From positions 3,560,001 through 3,624,000 of the forward strand of contig NZ_CP095848.1 of NCBI RefSeq assembly GCF_023101345.1: a DNA stretch of 64,000 nucleotides, in the 5' to 3' direction. The notes beneath the pieces are model-generated. The model had not been told where the DNA came from. It saw nothing but the letters and a program-made list of their open reading frames with translations, and made no database searches. Of this stretch, positions 23,648-32,722 are shown in pieces. Made by a program: the position numbers and the translations under genes. How positions within the stretch are numbered: the first letter of the stretch is position 1; every line of letters begins with the position of its first letter. Source of the DNA: Hymenobacter sublimis. GTDB lineage: Bacteria; Bacteroidota; Bacteroidia; Cytophagales; Hymenobacteraceae.

Positions 23648-24214
23648 CTACGCTTCCTTCTCGACCTGGGTGTAGCTCAACTCCATAGGAGTGCTACGGC
23701 CGAAAATTTTGACGATAACATTCAGTTTTTTCCGTTCCTCGAATACCTCCGATACTGTGCCCGACATACCCGCGAAACCGCCATCCACAATCTTTACCAA
23801 CTCACCAACTACAAAAGGCGTCTCCAGGGTAGCGGTCTGCTCTTCCGCTTCGTCCACAATCCCAAGGATGCGGTTTACTTCCGAGATATGCAGCGGAACT
23901 GGTTTCGTGTTCTGATTAGCAGCTTTCCCTTCTTTATCACTTAGGAAGCCAATTACTCCAGGCGTGCTAGTAATAATGTGGTCTACCTCTCCGTGAGTCA
24001 GGTCAGCGTGGATAATGATGTATCCGGGGTACAGGTTCCGCTCACGCACGCGCTTTTTGCCGTTGCGCATCTCGAACACCTTCTCCACCGGAATCAATAC
24101 CTGGGGTACTAAGTCAGAAAGCCCGTGACGGCCAATCTCAGTTTCCAGATAGGTCTTGGCTTTTTTCTCTTGTCCGCTTACCGAGCGGACTACGTACCAC
24201 TTCAACTCGCCCAT
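23648..24214 (-). CDS. nusG: Transcription termination/antitermination protein NusG
   Basis: A 188-residue RNA polymerase elongation factor. The NGN domain starts MGELKWYVVRSVSGQEKKAK and contains YPGYIIIHADL; the C-terminal KOW domain carries PFVVGELVKIVDGGFAGMSG. The length is typical. It follows secE by 18 bases, and order and spacing match the conserved secE-nusG pair. Confidence 0.97.
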   Translation of the reverse strand: MGELKWYVVRSVSGQEKKAKTYLETEIGRHGLSDLVPQVLIPVEKVFEMRNGKKRVRERNLYPGYIIIHADLTHGEVDHIITSTPGVIGFLSDKEGKAANQNTKPVPLHISEVNRILGIVDEAEEQTATLETPFVVGELVKIVDGGFAGMSGTVSEVFEERKKLNVIVKIFGRSTPMELSYTQVEKEA

Positions 24215-24232
24215 TGTCGTATATTCTACCGA

Positions 24233-24427
24233 TTAACGGAACGATTGGTAAAATGCTTCTAAGCTTTTGCTAAAAGCAACATCCATTAAACCCACTACCC
24301 CGGCAAACAGCAACGAACCAATCAGCACCAGACCGGCACTTTTCTGCAGTTCCTCCAATGAAGGCCACGTCACTTTGTAGCGCATCTCTTCGGAGGTTTC
24401 CCGGAAGTAGTTTGTTAGCTTGCTCAT
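24233..24427 (-). CDS. secE: Preprotein translocase subunit SecE
   Basis: A 64-residue single-spanning form of SecE, the clamp subunit of the SecYEG channel. The amphipathic segment (NYFRETSEEMRYKVTWPSLEEL) is followed by one hydrophobic helix at about residues 30-50 (GLVLIGSLLFAGVVGLMDVAF). The WPS motif typical of SecE is present. It lies between tRNA-Trp and nusG in the classical tuf-tRNA-Trp-secE-nusG order. Confidence 0.95.
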   Translation of the reverse strand: MSKLTNYFRETSEEMRYKVTWPSLEELQKSAGLVLIGSLLFAGVVGLMDVAFSKSLEAFYQSFR

Positions 24428-24453
24428 GATAGCGGCACCAGTTTGGTGTTTAA

Positions 24454-24481
24454 AACTACGGCTGCCGAAGCAGCCGTAGTT
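24454..24481 (-). terminator. UUCG-loop hairpin between tRNA-Trp and secE
   Basis: On the minus strand AACTACGGCTGC and GCAGCCGTAGTT flank a TTCG tetraloop: a perfect 12-bp stem ending in TTTT-AAAC. It starts about six bases after the tRNA-Trp CCA end. It is either a partial terminator or a 3' processing signal for the tRNA. Confidence 0.75.
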
Positions 24482-24486
24482 CTTAG

Positions 24487-24560
24487 TGGCACGGGCGGAG
24501 AGATTCGAACTCCCATCAAAGGTTTTGGAGACCTCTATTCTACCCTTGAACTACGCCCGT
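24487..24560 (-). tRNA. tRNA-Trp (anticodon CCA)
   Basis: On the minus strand a cloverleaf with acceptor ACGGGCG/CGCCCGT, anticodon loop CTCCAAA (anticodon CCA) and T-loop TTCGAAT. The discriminator G is followed by an encoded CCA end. It is located between tuf and secE as in many bacteria. Confidence 0.95.
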
Positions 24561-24599
24561 GTATGCGTCCTGTCCGGTCAAGGTACTGGATTGGGACTG

Positions 24600-24630
24600 C
24601 AAATGTATGGAACTCTTTAAACAAAACAAA
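24600..24630 (-). promoter_or_regulatory. Promoter for tRNA-Trp-secE-nusG
   Basis: TTTG (24630-24627), 19 bp, TACATTTG (24607-24600): a perfect two-element Bacteroidota promoter on the minus strand, about 40 bases before tRNA-Trp. Its -33 element lies inside the 3' arm of the tuf terminator. Confidence 0.8.
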
Positions 24631-24661
24631 TCCGCCCCCGAAAAAATCGAGAGCGGATTTG
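24622..24661 (-). terminator. Terminator of tuf
   Basis: A 9-bp stem, CAAATCCGC (24627-24635) with GCGGATTTG (24653-24661), is followed on the minus strand by TTTTGTTT. It starts 26 bases past the tuf stop and overlaps the -33 element of the next promoter. Confidence 0.85.
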
Positions 24662-24687
24662 CATTATTTCACCAGGGAAGGTCGAAA

Positions 24688-25875
24688 TTACTCGGTGATT
24701 TCAGTTACCTGACCAGCACCTACGGTACGGCCACCTTCGCGAATAGCGAAACGTAGACCTTTTTCCATAGCTACCGAGTTGATCAACTCAACCGAAATAG
24801 TTACGTTGTCACCAGGCATTACCATTTCCACACCCTCGCCCAGCGAGATGATACCGGTTACGTCGGTAGTGCGGAAATAGAACTGAGGACGGTAGTTGTT
24901 GAAGAACGGAGTGTGACGACCACCTTCCTCTTTCGACAGTACGTACACCTCAGCCTTGAACTTGGTGTGAGGCTTAACCGAACCGGGCTTGCAGATAACC
25001 ATACCACGACGGATGGCCTCTTTTTCAATACCGCGGAGCAGCAGACCTACGTTGTCACCAGCTTCACCACGGTCAAGGATTTTGCGGAACATCTCAACGC
25101 CCGTTACGGTCGACTTGAGGTTCTCAGCACCCATGCCCAGGATTTCAACTTGCTCACCCGAGTTGATGATACCACGCTCGATACGGCCGGTAGCAACCGT
25201 TCCACGACCCGTGATAGAGAATACGTCCTCTACGGGCATCAGGAAGGGCAGGTCGGTCAGACGAGCAGGAATTGGAATGTAGCTGTCAACAGCAGCCATC
25301 AACTCCTCAATCTTGGGAACCCAAGCAGCGTCGCCGTTCAGGCCGCCCAGAGCCGAGCCCTGGATAACCGGAATGTTGTCACCGTCGAAGTCATAGAACG
25401 AAAGCAGTTCGCGGATTTCCATTTCCACCAGCTCGAGCAGCTCGGGGTCATCCACCATGTCCACTTTGTTCATGAACACTACCAGCTGAGGAACACCTAC
25501 CTGACGGGCGAGCAGGATGTGCTCACGGGTCTGGGGCATTGGGCCGTCGGTAGCAGCTACCACGAGGATAGCACCGTCCATCTGAGCAGCACCCGTTACC
25601 ATGTTCTTCACATAGTCAGCGTGACCGGGGCAGTCAACGTGAGCGTAGTGACGGTTTTCGGTAGCGTATTCTACGTGCGACGTGTTGATCGTGATACCAC
25701 GCTCTTTTTCTTCGGGAGCATTGTCGATCGAAGAGAAGTCGCGCTTGGCAGCCAGACCTTTGTTAGCCAACACCATGGTGATAGCAGCCGTCAGGGTGGT
25801 TTTGCCGTGGTCCACGTGACCAATCGTGCCGATGTTTACGTGCGGCTTGGACCGGTCAAAATTTTCTTTAGCCAT
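24688..25875 (-). CDS. tuf: Elongation factor Tu
   Basis: A 395-residue GTPase that delivers aminoacyl-tRNA to the ribosome. [22 protein letters not shown] and NKVDMVDD are the GTP-binding motifs; domains 2 and 3 carry [13 protein letters not shown] and [16 protein letters not shown]. It is immediately preceded by three tRNA genes (Tyr, Gly, Thr) on the same strand, so tuf and the tRNAs probably share a transcript. This is the only copy in the window. Confidence 0.98.
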   Translation of the reverse strand: MAKENFDRSKPHVNIGTIGHVDHGKTTLTAAITMVLANKGLAAKRDFSSIDNAPEEKERGITINTSHVEYATENRHYAHVDCPGHADYVKNMVTGAAQMDGAILVVAATDGPMPQTREHILLARQVGVPQLVVFMNKVDMVDDPELLELVEMEIRELLSFYDFDGDNIPVIQGSALGGLNGDAAWVPKIEELMAAVDSYIPIPARLTDLPFLMPVEDVFSITGRGTVATGRIERGIINSGEQVEILGMGAENLKSTVTGVEMFRKILDRGEAGDNVGLLLRGIEKEAIRRGMVICKPGSVKPHTKFKAEVYVLSKEEGGRHTPFFNNYRPQFYFRTTDVTGIISLGEGVEMVMPGDNVTISVELINSVAMEKGLRFAIREGGRTVGAGQVTEITE

Positions 25876-26043
25876 TGTAAAGAGATTAAGAGGAATTTTG
25901 AGGTAAAGAGGGGGAAAACGCGACTAGTCTATACAGTAAGAAAGCGAAACACAGCTCCGCTTAGTCGGGACTGCACGTCGCTTTACTTGCTGACAGAGCC
26001 AAACGGTGCAGTCGCGCTGCCCCGTTGGTACTCGTAAATTCTG

Positions 26044-26115
<72 letters not shown>

Positions 26116-26206
26116 TTATTTTAGGTTTGGCAAAGATACAACAGGAGAAGAACATTTGCCAGCCGACGCTATGGGTTGTTATTTCTCACTGCCGCCTTGG
26201 GCACCG

Positions 26207-26279
26207 AGCGGGAGACGAGGTTCGAACCCGCGACCTGCAGCTTGGAAGGCTGCCGCTCTACCAACTGAGCTACTCCCGC
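26207..26279 (-). tRNA. tRNA-Gly (anticodon TCC)
   Basis: Acceptor GCGGGAG/CTCCCGC, anticodon stem GCAGC/GCTGC around CTTCCAA (anticodon TCC), T-loop TTCGAAC. The T stem contains two G-U pairs. CCA is not encoded. It is the second gene of the tRNA-Tyr-Gly-Thr-tuf cluster. Confidence 0.95.
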
Positions 26280-26337
26280 GTGTGTGAAAGAAGAGCAACT
26301 AGTAAAACGAATCTACCAGTTGCTCTTTTCACTATTG

Positions 26338-26420
26338 TGGGGGGAGAAGGATTCGAACCTTCGAAAGCTTGCGCTAACAGAGTTACAGTCTGTCCCATTT
26401 GGCCACTCTGGAACCCCCCC
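26338..26420 (-). tRNA. tRNA-Tyr (anticodon GTA)
   Basis: An 83-nt class II tRNA on the minus strand with acceptor GGGGGGG/TCCCCCC, anticodon loop CTGTAAC (anticodon GTA), a variable arm with a stem, and T arm GAAGG-TTCGAAT-CCTTC. It is the first gene of the cluster, preceded by a strong promoter. Confidence 0.95.
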
Positions 26421-26504
26421 AATTATTTGCTTCCTTACCGCTTGTAAGAAAGAAGCCCTCCGTTCTGGTAGTAGCCGCTACGGTTACTGTGTCGATTGGA
26501 GTTG

Positions 26505-26534
26505 CAAAATTAGAGGCTTTCTGGTGTAAGTCAA
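26505..26534 (-). promoter_or_regulatory. Promoter of the tRNA-Tyr-Gly-Thr-tuf unit
   Basis: TTG (26534-26532), 19 bp, TAATTTTG (26512-26505) on the minus strand. The predicted start near 26500 is 80 bases upstream of tRNA-Tyr. Confidence 0.75.
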
Positions 26535-26620
26535 GTCTACCGTAAAAAAAGGTTTTAACTTTTTTCTGCTGACTAGCTCCTACTCCCGCGTTATCATTAC
26601 CTAACCAATTGACTACCTAA

Positions 26621-26650
26621 CAAAAACGATCAGCCCGTTTGGGCTGATCG
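26621..26650 (-). terminator. Terminator of the M1 aminopeptidase gene
   Basis: A perfect 10-bp stem CGATCAGCCC/GGGCTGATCG (26627-26636 with 26641-26650) with a 4-nt loop, followed on the minus strand by TTTTTG. It lies 24 bases past the stop codon at 26674. Confidence 0.9.
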
Positions 26651-26673
26651 TGCCTGAAAAAAGTTTGGTTTTT

Positions 26674-29277
26674 TTATTGAATAAGGCTGTACATCGACTT
26701 TAGGCTGTCGTCTTTCTCCTTGTTGCGGATGTCTTGCAAGATGGGTTTGAGCGTGGGCATGCTGGTTGTAAGCTGATGCAAACCCTTGTATGCTCCGAGC
26801 CGCACGTACATCTGTGGATGCGTCCGAGCTAAAGTCTCTAAGCGCTGGATACCTTTCTCCCGCTCAATGGGGGGCATGCGCTGCATGAGTGTGCCGAAGT
26901 TTTCAAGCATCACATACAGTACCTCCGCGGGGGCATCCTGACTGCGCCGTAGAAACCACGAGTAGTCGTCGAGGGTACCATTGAGCCCGTAGTAATTCGA
27001 CAAAGCTGTAAGTAGGGCGGAATTTTTGGTTTCTTGCAGGGCGGCTACCTGAGTACGAGTGGCGGCAGTAGGAGCTTTAGACAAGGCATCAACGGCTGCC
27101 CCTACCACCAGATACGAACTGTCCTTTAGGGCAGCGGCGTACACTTCGCTGAAGTCCTCATTCTGGAAGGAGGATAAAACGCTGATAGCCGCAGCTCTTA
27201 CTACCCCTTTTTTCTCATTCAGGGCCACGCGCTGCAAATCCTTGCGAACTGCGCTGCCCTCGGCGCCCCGGTACCGCCGTAGCCCATCTAGTGCGGCTAC
27301 CCGGGTAGCCCAGAACGGGTCTGATAAGGCATTTCGAAAGGCAGAGCTAACTGTGAGGTCAGCGGTTTTGCTGCGTAGGCCTTGAATGGCGGCGTATTTT
27401 TGTAGGTAGCCGCGGGCGTGGCTCAGCTGATACAAGAGTTCCTCCTGCGTTTGGGTCTCATCAACCTGCGCCAGCAACGTTCCTTCGTGGTCGAACTTGA
27501 CGAGGTTAGGCCGCTGATTGACGGGCAGGTGAAAGGTTTGGTCGGCTTTGGTGATGAGAATCCGGTGTTCTGTGGGTTGCCCGCCGTTCCAGGTAGCCAC
27601 CGTAACTGGTAGGCGGTAGACGGGCTGGTACAGGGTATCCTGCACCTGCTGCACGTGCAACACTACTTGGCTATTCTCGAAAGAGTGGGTAACGCGCAGC
27701 TCTGGGTGGCCGCGCTGCAAAAACCACTGATCGAAAAACCACATCAAGTCCTCTCCGGTCGTTTCCTCGAAGGCAATGCGCAGCTTGGCAAGCTCCGTGC
27801 TGGATAGCTTATTCTGGGTGAGGTAGCGGTTTAGGGAAGTAAAGAAGGCATCATCGCCTACGTACTTGCGCAGCATGTGCAGCACGCGCCCACCCTTGTC
27901 GTAGGAGTGCCGGTCGAACATGTCCTCCCGGTTAGCGTAGCGGTAGCGAATCAATGGCTCGCGCTTCATCTGCGCTTCCTCTAGGTAGTTGCGGAGCTTG
28001 GTTTGCTGCACTAACGCGGCGGCATCTGCCCCGTATTTCTGTTCGGCCCACAGCAGCTCGGAGTAATCGGCAAAGGACTCGTTGAGGGGCAGGTTAGACC
28101 AAGACTCCGTGGTTACGTAGTCGCCGAACCACTGGTGGAATAGCTCGTGCGCGATAACGGACTCGGGCTCGTAAGAGATGTCGGCTAGCTCCCGGGAGTT
28201 GAATTGCACTAACTGCTGCTGGAACGTGGAGGCCGAGGTATTTTCCATGGCCCCTGACACAAAATCGTGCACGGCTACCTGCGCGTACTTCTCCCAGGGA
28301 TAGTCTACCCCCAGCTTCTTGGAGAAAAAGTCCAGCATTTCGGGCGTGTTGCCGAACACTTGCTTGGCCGTGTACTGGTAGGGCGGATCGACGTAGTACT
28401 CAATGGGTTTGCCGCGCCACGTGTCTGTCACCACTGCAAAGTTGCCGGCGGCCAGCATGGTTAGGTAGGGCGCGTGGGGTAGGTTTTGCTTCCAGACATC
28501 CGTACGGGTGCCGTCCGAGTTACGGCGGGAGGATACCAACAAGCCATTCGATAAGGTTTTAAACCCATTCTCAACGGTCAGGCTAATTTCCTGAGTCATG
28601 CGCTGGTTGGGCTTATCAATGGTTGGGAACCAGCAGGAGCTACCCTCCGTCTCACCCTGGGTCCATACCTGGCGGGGCTTGTCCTTGTTCGTGCCGAGAG
28701 GATTAATAAAGTACAGCCCCTTGTCTTCGGTAATAGCTTCGCTCCCACCCTTAGGCAGCTCATTAGGCTTAGCCACGTACTGAATTCGGACCTGATACTG
28801 CTCGGTGCGCGGATACTGGCGGTCCAGCGTAATGGTCAGCTTCTTCTTATCGTAGCTGTACTTCAGATCCCGGCCTTTTTTAACACCGTTGAGAAGCTCC
28901 ACGCTTTTCACGTCGAACCCCTTGGCATCGAGCACCAACTGGTTTTGGGGGTAGAAGTGTGGGCGCAGGGTGAGAGTAGCCGTACCCAGAAGCCACTGCT
29001 TGGCCCAGTCGAAACGCACGTCCAGCTTGGTATCGACCAGGTCATGGAGGATGGTGGCAGCAGGCTGCACAGGGTTGGTAGAGGGCAGCCAGTTCGGCAC
29101 GGGTTGCTGGGCCGGCGCGGGGGTAGGCGCAACGGCCACGGGAGTTTTCTTGCGAGCCGGATGGCTAACACTCGAGGCCGGACGACTGGATTTAACTGCC
29201 TGAGCGGAAGCCGTAAACTGGCACAGAAGCGTCAGGATAAAGGCACCGAGGACCGGGTATTTCATGCGGAAAGGCAC
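26674..29277 (-). CDS. M1 family aminopeptidase, secreted
   Basis: An 867-residue zinc metallopeptidase. A signal peptide (hydrophobic run LGAFILTLLCQFTASAQA) is followed by a Pro/Ala linker. The exopeptidase motif GAMEN is at 342-346; the zinc site is HELFH with His377, Glu378 and His381 plus Glu400 in NESFADY; a catalytic-type Tyr lies in RHSYDKGGRVLHML. The C-terminal ~250 residues look like HEAT-type helical repeats. It probably trims peptides outside the cytoplasmic membrane. An alternative start is ATG 29265, which gives a shorter signal sequence. It is monocistronic, with its own terminator. Confidence 0.92.
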   Translation of the reverse strand: MPFRMKYPVLGAFILTLLCQFTASAQAVKSSRPASSVSHPARKKTPVAVAPTPAPAQQPVPNWLPSTNPVQPAATILHDLVDTKLDVRFDWAKQWLLGTATLTLRPHFYPQNQLVLDAKGFDVKSVELLNGVKKGRDLKYSYDKKKLTITLDRQYPRTEQYQVRIQYVAKPNELPKGGSEAITEDKGLYFINPLGTNKDKPRQVWTQGETEGSSCWFPTIDKPNQRMTQEISLTVENGFKTLSNGLLVSSRRNSDGTRTDVWKQNLPHAPYLTMLAAGNFAVVTDTWRGKPIEYYVDPPYQYTAKQVFGNTPEMLDFFSKKLGVDYPWEKYAQVAVHDFVSGAMENTSASTFQQQLVQFNSRELADISYEPESVIAHELFHQWFGDYVTTESWSNLPLNESFADYSELLWAEQKYGADAAALVQQTKLRNYLEEAQMKREPLIRYRYANREDMFDRHSYDKGGRVLHMLRKYVGDDAFFTSLNRYLTQNKLSSTELAKLRIAFEETTGEDLMWFFDQWFLQRGHPELRVTHSFENSQVVLHVQQVQDTLYQPVYRLPVTVATWNGGQPTEHRILITKADQTFHLPVNQRPNLVKFDHEGTLLAQVDETQTQEELLYQLSHARGYLQKYAAIQGLRSKTADLTVSSAFRNALSDPFWATRVAALDGLRRYRGAEGSAVRKDLQRVALNEKKGVVRAAAISVLSSFQNEDFSEVYAAALKDSSYLVVGAAVDALSKAPTAATRTQVAALQETKNSALLTALSNYYGLNGTLDDYSWFLRRSQDAPAEVLYVMLENFGTLMQRMPPIEREKGIQRLETLARTHPQMYVRLGAYKGLHQLTTSMPTLKPILQDIRNKEKDDSLKSMYSLIQ

Positions 29278-29363
29278 TAGGGTATTGGAGGGTCAAGTTC
29301 CGAATTTATTTCAGAATTGGCCTATCTTTAAGCCCTTTTCCGCCCCATTCCCGCCCTCTTCTT

Positions 29364-29873
29364 ATGCTACAGGTACGCACCGACGCCACCCCCGACCAAA
29401 CTTGGGAGGTTGATTACCGCCCCAATGGTCTTACCACCGTTAATGGGCAGCCTTTTGAATGGGACTTGACGCCTCTGGGCCAGGGCCGTTACCATCTGCT
29501 TTATAACAACCGCTCCTACAGCGCCGAGCTGATTACAGCCGATTACACCGCCAAAACGGTAGTGCTCAAGCTGAACGGGCAGCAACTGGAACTGCAGGCC
29601 AAGGACCGTTTTGATTTGCTGCTCGATAAGCTGGGCATGAGCAACACGGCCGCCAGCAAGGTAAACGAGCTGAAAGCGCCTATGCCCGGTCTGATTGTCG
29701 ATATTCGGGTAGAACCCGGCCAGACCGTTCAGAAAGGCGACCCGCTGCTGGTACTGGAGGCTATGAAGATGGAAAACATCCTGAAGGCGCCGGGCGAAGG
29801 CACAGTAGCCGCCATTAAAGTCAATTTGCGCGACAACGTAACCAAAGGGCAGGTGCTGATTCAGTTCAGCTAA
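29364..29873 (+). CDS. Biotin/lipoyl attachment protein (BCCP-like subunit)
   Basis: A 169-residue protein whose last 75 residues form a biotinyl domain: [17 protein letters not shown], then EAMKMEN with the acceptor Lys at 135. The N-terminal half is a family-specific segment found in biotin carrier subunits of acyl-CoA carboxylases or decarboxylases. It would carry carboxybiotin between a biotin carboxylase and a carboxyltransferase, neither of which is in the window. A near-consensus -7 element (TATCTTTA) lies at 29323-29330. Confidence 0.85.
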   Translation: MLQVRTDATPDQTWEVDYRPNGLTTVNGQPFEWDLTPLGQGRYHLLYNNRSYSAELITADYTAKTVVLKLNGQQLELQAKDRFDLLLDKLGMSNTAASKVNELKAPMPGLIVDIRVEPGQTVQKGDPLLVLEAMKMENILKAPGEGTVAAIKVNLRDNVTKGQVLIQFS

Positions 29874-29985
29874 CCTGCCCTTTTTCCTATTTATTGAGCC
29901 AGAACGGCTACCACGGGCTTCTGCCAAGGGTACTGCTTATGGCCTTCCTACGTACATCCGCGTTCCACGCTTAACCTCTCTCGTT

Positions 29986-30777
29986 TTGAAGTATAACCGA
30001 ATCCTGCTGAAGCTGAGCGGCGAGGCCCTGATGGGTCAGCAACAGTACGGCATCGATGCCACCCGGCTCATGCAGTACGCCGAAGAAATCAAGAAAGTAG
30101 CCGCTACGGGTACGCAGGTAGCCGTCGTTATCGGGGGCGGCAACATTTTCCGGGGGGTGCAGGCCGAAGCGTTCGGACTCGACCGGGTGCAGGGCGACTA
30201 CATGGGCATGCTGGCCACGGTTATCAACTCCATGGCCCTGCAAAGTGCCCTAGAGAAATTGGATGTGAACACGCGCCTGCTGTCCGGGGTAACCATTCAG
30301 CGGGTATGCGAGCCGTATATCCGCCGGCGGGCTCTGCGCCACTTAGAAAAGGGACGCGTGGTTATTTTCGGGGCTGGTATCGGCTCCCCTTACTTCACTA
30401 CCGACTCGGCGGCTTCATTGCGGGCCATTGAGATTGAGGCCGACGTGGTACTGAAGGGCACCCGCGTGGATGGCATTTATACCGCTGACCCTGAGAAGGA
30501 CCCTACCGCCGTGCGCTACCCCCAAATTACGTTTGATGAGGTAATGGCGAAAAAACTCAACGTCATGGACATGACGGCCTTTACCCTGTGCAAGGAAAAT
30601 AACCTGCCTATTATTGTGTTCGACATGAACAAGGAAGGCAACCTGCAACGTTTGCTCGACGGCGAAAGTGTAGGCACGTTGGTAAGCATGCACGGCGCAG
30701 TACCTACGGAGCCGGCTGATGCTCACCACAGTAGCCTGCAACCCGCGCTAAAGCAGACTCCGGGCGAACAGGCATGA
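29986..30777 (+). CDS. pyrH: UMP kinase (uridylate kinase)
   Basis: A 263-residue cytoplasmic enzyme phosphorylating UMP to UDP. It shows [16 protein letters not shown], the GGGNIFRG nucleotide loop, [17 protein letters not shown], and the C-terminal [12 protein letters not shown]. It starts with TTG at 29986, with no better ATG. The last ~25 residues ([13 protein letters not shown] onward) extend beyond the usual end near residue 240. It precedes frr by about 100 bases; pyrH-frr adjacency is conserved in bacteria. Confidence 0.95.
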   Translation: MKYNRILLKLSGEALMGQQQYGIDATRLMQYAEEIKKVAATGTQVAVVIGGGNIFRGVQAEAFGLDRVQGDYMGMLATVINSMALQSALEKLDVNTRLLSGVTIQRVCEPYIRRRALRHLEKGRVVIFGAGIGSPYFTTDSAASLRAIEIEADVVLKGTRVDGIYTADPEKDPTAVRYPQITFDEVMAKKLNVMDMTAFTLCKENNLPIIVFDMNKEGNLQRLLDGESVGTLVSMHGAVPTEPADAHHSSLQPALKQTPGEQA

Positions 30778-30878
30778 GCAGAATCACATGCTGCGGCGGA
30801 CTGGTAGTAGTACATTAGCAGTCAAGCCCAGCATTTCTTCACTTTTATATTCACCTTTCAACACTTAACATTTCAGAA

Positions 30879-31442
30879 GTGGACGAAGAAATTAAGTTTT
30901 ATCTGGACGAGGCGGAGGAATCGATGGGCAAAGCCCTGCAGCACACGCAGGTTGAGTTTGCCCGAATCCGCGCGGGTAAGGCTACCCCGGCCATGCTCGA
31001 TTCTTTGCGAGTTGACTATTACGGCACGCCTACCCCGGTAGCGCAGGTAGCTAATGTAGCCGCTCCCGACGCCCGGACGCTGTTCATCAAGCCCTGGGAA
31101 AAGAACATGATCAGCGAAATTGCTAAGGCCATCAAGAACAGCGACTTGGGCTTGAATCCGCAGTCAGATGCCGAAGGTGTGCGCCTCAACATTCCGCCCA
31201 TGACGGAGGAGCGCCGCCGCGACCTGGTAAAGCAGGCCAAGAATGAGTCCGAAAGCGGCAAGGTTCGTATCCGCGGCATTCGCAAGGATGTGAACGAAGC
31301 GCTCCGGAAGCTGCAGAAGGAAGGTGCCGCTGAGGATGCCGTTAAGGATGCCGAGGCGAAAGTGCAGAAGTTCACGGACAGCTACATCAGCAAGGTTGAT
31401 GAACTGCTGAGCAAGAAAGAAACCGAAATCATGACCATCTGA
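30879..31442 (+). CDS. frr: Ribosome recycling factor
   Basis: A 187-residue factor that with EF-G splits post-termination ribosomes. It shows the family patterns EFARIRAGKATPAMLDSLRVDYYGTPTPVAQVANV, EKNMISEIAKAI, NIPPMTEERRRDLVKQAK and the C-terminal long helix. It starts with GTG at 30879. The C-terminus lies eight bases before a long bidirectional terminator. Confidence 0.96.
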   Translation: MDEEIKFYLDEAEESMGKALQHTQVEFARIRAGKATPAMLDSLRVDYYGTPTPVAQVANVAAPDARTLFIKPWEKNMISEIAKAIKNSDLGLNPQSDAEGVRLNIPPMTEERRRDLVKQAKNESESGKVRIRGIRKDVNEALRKLQKEGAAEDAVKDAEAKVQKFTDSYISKVDELLSKKETEIMTI

Positions 31443-31450
31443 TTTCGGCC

Positions 31451-31506
31451 TCACCCACAGAAAAGCCCCAGCCGATTGGTATCAGCTGGGGCTTTTCTGT
31501 GGGTGA
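31451..31506. terminator. Bidirectional terminator between frr and nadD
   Basis: A perfect 22-bp inverted repeat (31451-31472 with 31485-31506) with a 12-nt loop. The arms contain AAAAG/CTTTT, so U-runs lie at the stem end in both directions. It serves the convergent genes frr (+) and nadD (-). Confidence 0.9.
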
Positions 31507-31523
31507 AGAATCTAAGCTACTAC

Positions 31524-32129
31524 TTATGTGCGCCAGTAGCCAGCTGCCAGAATTTGTTGTTCCACTGGTTCCGGCACGAGGTAGCGAACCGACTTACCCG
31601 CGCGCACACAACTGCGTATATACGTGGCCGATATATCGAGCAAAGGGGCATCTACAACCTGCACTCCCGGCTGCGGTTTGCTGTCAGTAGGCGTTACACC
31701 TGGGCGGGGATACACATACACCTCATTCTCAGCCAGAATGCGGCCAGCGTCCTTCCAGCGCGGTAAGCCCGGCAGGTTATCCTCTCCCATTAGGAGCACA
31801 AAGTGGTAGCCTGGGTGACGACGGCGCAGCTCATCCAAAGTATCTATGGTGTAGCTGGGCTTGGGCATGCCAAATTCCACATCGAGGGCCCGTAATCGGT
31901 CGTTACCGGCAATAGCAAGTTGCACTAAGCGCAACCGTGCTTCTTCGGGCAATAACTCTTGGCCTACCTTAAATGGGCTCTGCGGTGATACAACCAGCCA
32001 GACCTCATCCAAGTCAGTGTGCGTGGCCATGAAGTGAGCCAGAATCAGGTGCCCGGTATGAATGGGGTTAAACGAACCAAAAAGCAGCCCTACTTTCCGG
32101 CCGTTTGGGGCGGAAGCAGGGCTGCTCAC
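31524..32129 (-). CDS. nadD: Nicotinate-nucleotide adenylyltransferase
   Basis: A 201-residue enzyme of NAD biosynthesis that adenylylates nicotinate mononucleotide. The nucleotidyltransferase motif GLLFGSFNPIHTGHLILAH is at the N-terminus and the C-terminal ISATYIRSCVRAGKSVRYLVP matches the ISSTxIR motif. It starts with GTG at 32129, overlapping the gmk stop by four bases, so the two genes are translationally coupled. Confidence 0.95.
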   Translation of the reverse strand: MSSPASAPNGRKVGLLFGSFNPIHTGHLILAHFMATHTDLDEVWLVVSPQSPFKVGQELLPEEARLRLVQLAIAGNDRLRALDVEFGMPKPSYTIDTLDELRRRHPGYHFVLLMGEDNLPGLPRWKDAGRILAENEVYVYPRPGVTPTDSKPQPGVQVVDAPLLDISATYIRSCVRAGKSVRYLVPEPVEQQILAAGYWRT

Positions 32130-32710
32130 AAAATGGCAGGTTCGGCCGTAATGAAATTGCGTACCAGTCTTTCCGCCTCGTCGATGGCCCGTTCCAAGTC
32201 ATCATTCACGATGGTGACATCAAAACGGTCTTCAAAAGTTAGCTCAAAGTTGGCCTTGTAAAGACGGGCCGAGATGCTAGCATCAGAGTCAGTGGCACGG
32301 TTGCGCAGACGCTGCTCCAAAACCTGCAACGACGGAGGCTTCACGAAAACCGCAAGGGCGCGGTCTTTGTAAAACTCTTTGATGCTGAGGCCACCTTTTA
32401 CATCCACATCCAGCACAGCATGCTGTCCGTTTTGCCAAATGCGCTCAACCTCTGATTTTAGCGTGCCATAAAAGGCTCCTTCATACACCTCTTCCCACTC
32501 CACAAAGTCATCGTGCCGGATTTTCTCCTGAAACTCCTGAACGGAGATGAAGTAATAATCCTTGCCGTTGGCTTCGGTGCGGCCGCGTTTGTCACGCGTA
32601 CACGCTGAGATAGAGAAGCTTAGCTCCGGAATCCGTTCCAAAAGCCGATGGACGATAGTTGTTTTACCGGCGCCGGAAGGAGCCGAAAAGGCGATGATTT
32701 TACCCTGCAT
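32126..32710 (-). CDS. gmk: Guanylate kinase
   Basis: A 194-residue enzyme converting GMP to GDP. The P-loop is FSAPSGAGKTTIVHRLL; SISACTRDKRGRTEANGKDYYF and the DFVEWEEVYEGAFYGT block form the GMP site; LDVDVKGG is the Walker B-like strand. The length is typical. The ATG at 32710 is exactly five bases downstream of a perfect -7 box, implying a leaderless transcript in addition to readthrough from the upstream sigma/anti-sigma genes. Confidence 0.96.
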   Translation of the reverse strand: MQGKIIAFSAPSGAGKTTIVHRLLERIPELSFSISACTRDKRGRTEANGKDYYFISVQEFQEKIRHDDFVEWEEVYEGAFYGTLKSEVERIWQNGQHAVLDVDVKGGLSIKEFYKDRALAVFVKPPSLQVLEQRLRNRATDSDASISARLYKANFELTFEDRFDVTIVNDDLERAIDEAERLVRNFITAEPAIL

Positions 32711-32714
32711 CGGG

Positions 32715-32722
32715 CAAAATTA
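32715..32722 (-). promoter_or_regulatory. -7 box giving leaderless gmk mRNA
   Basis: TAATTTTG (32722-32715) matches TAnnTTTG and includes the TAA stop codon of the upstream anti-sigma gene. The predicted start coincides with the gmk ATG at 32710. A TTG at 32748-32746 is 23 bp upstream, a longer spacer than usual. Confidence 0.55.
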
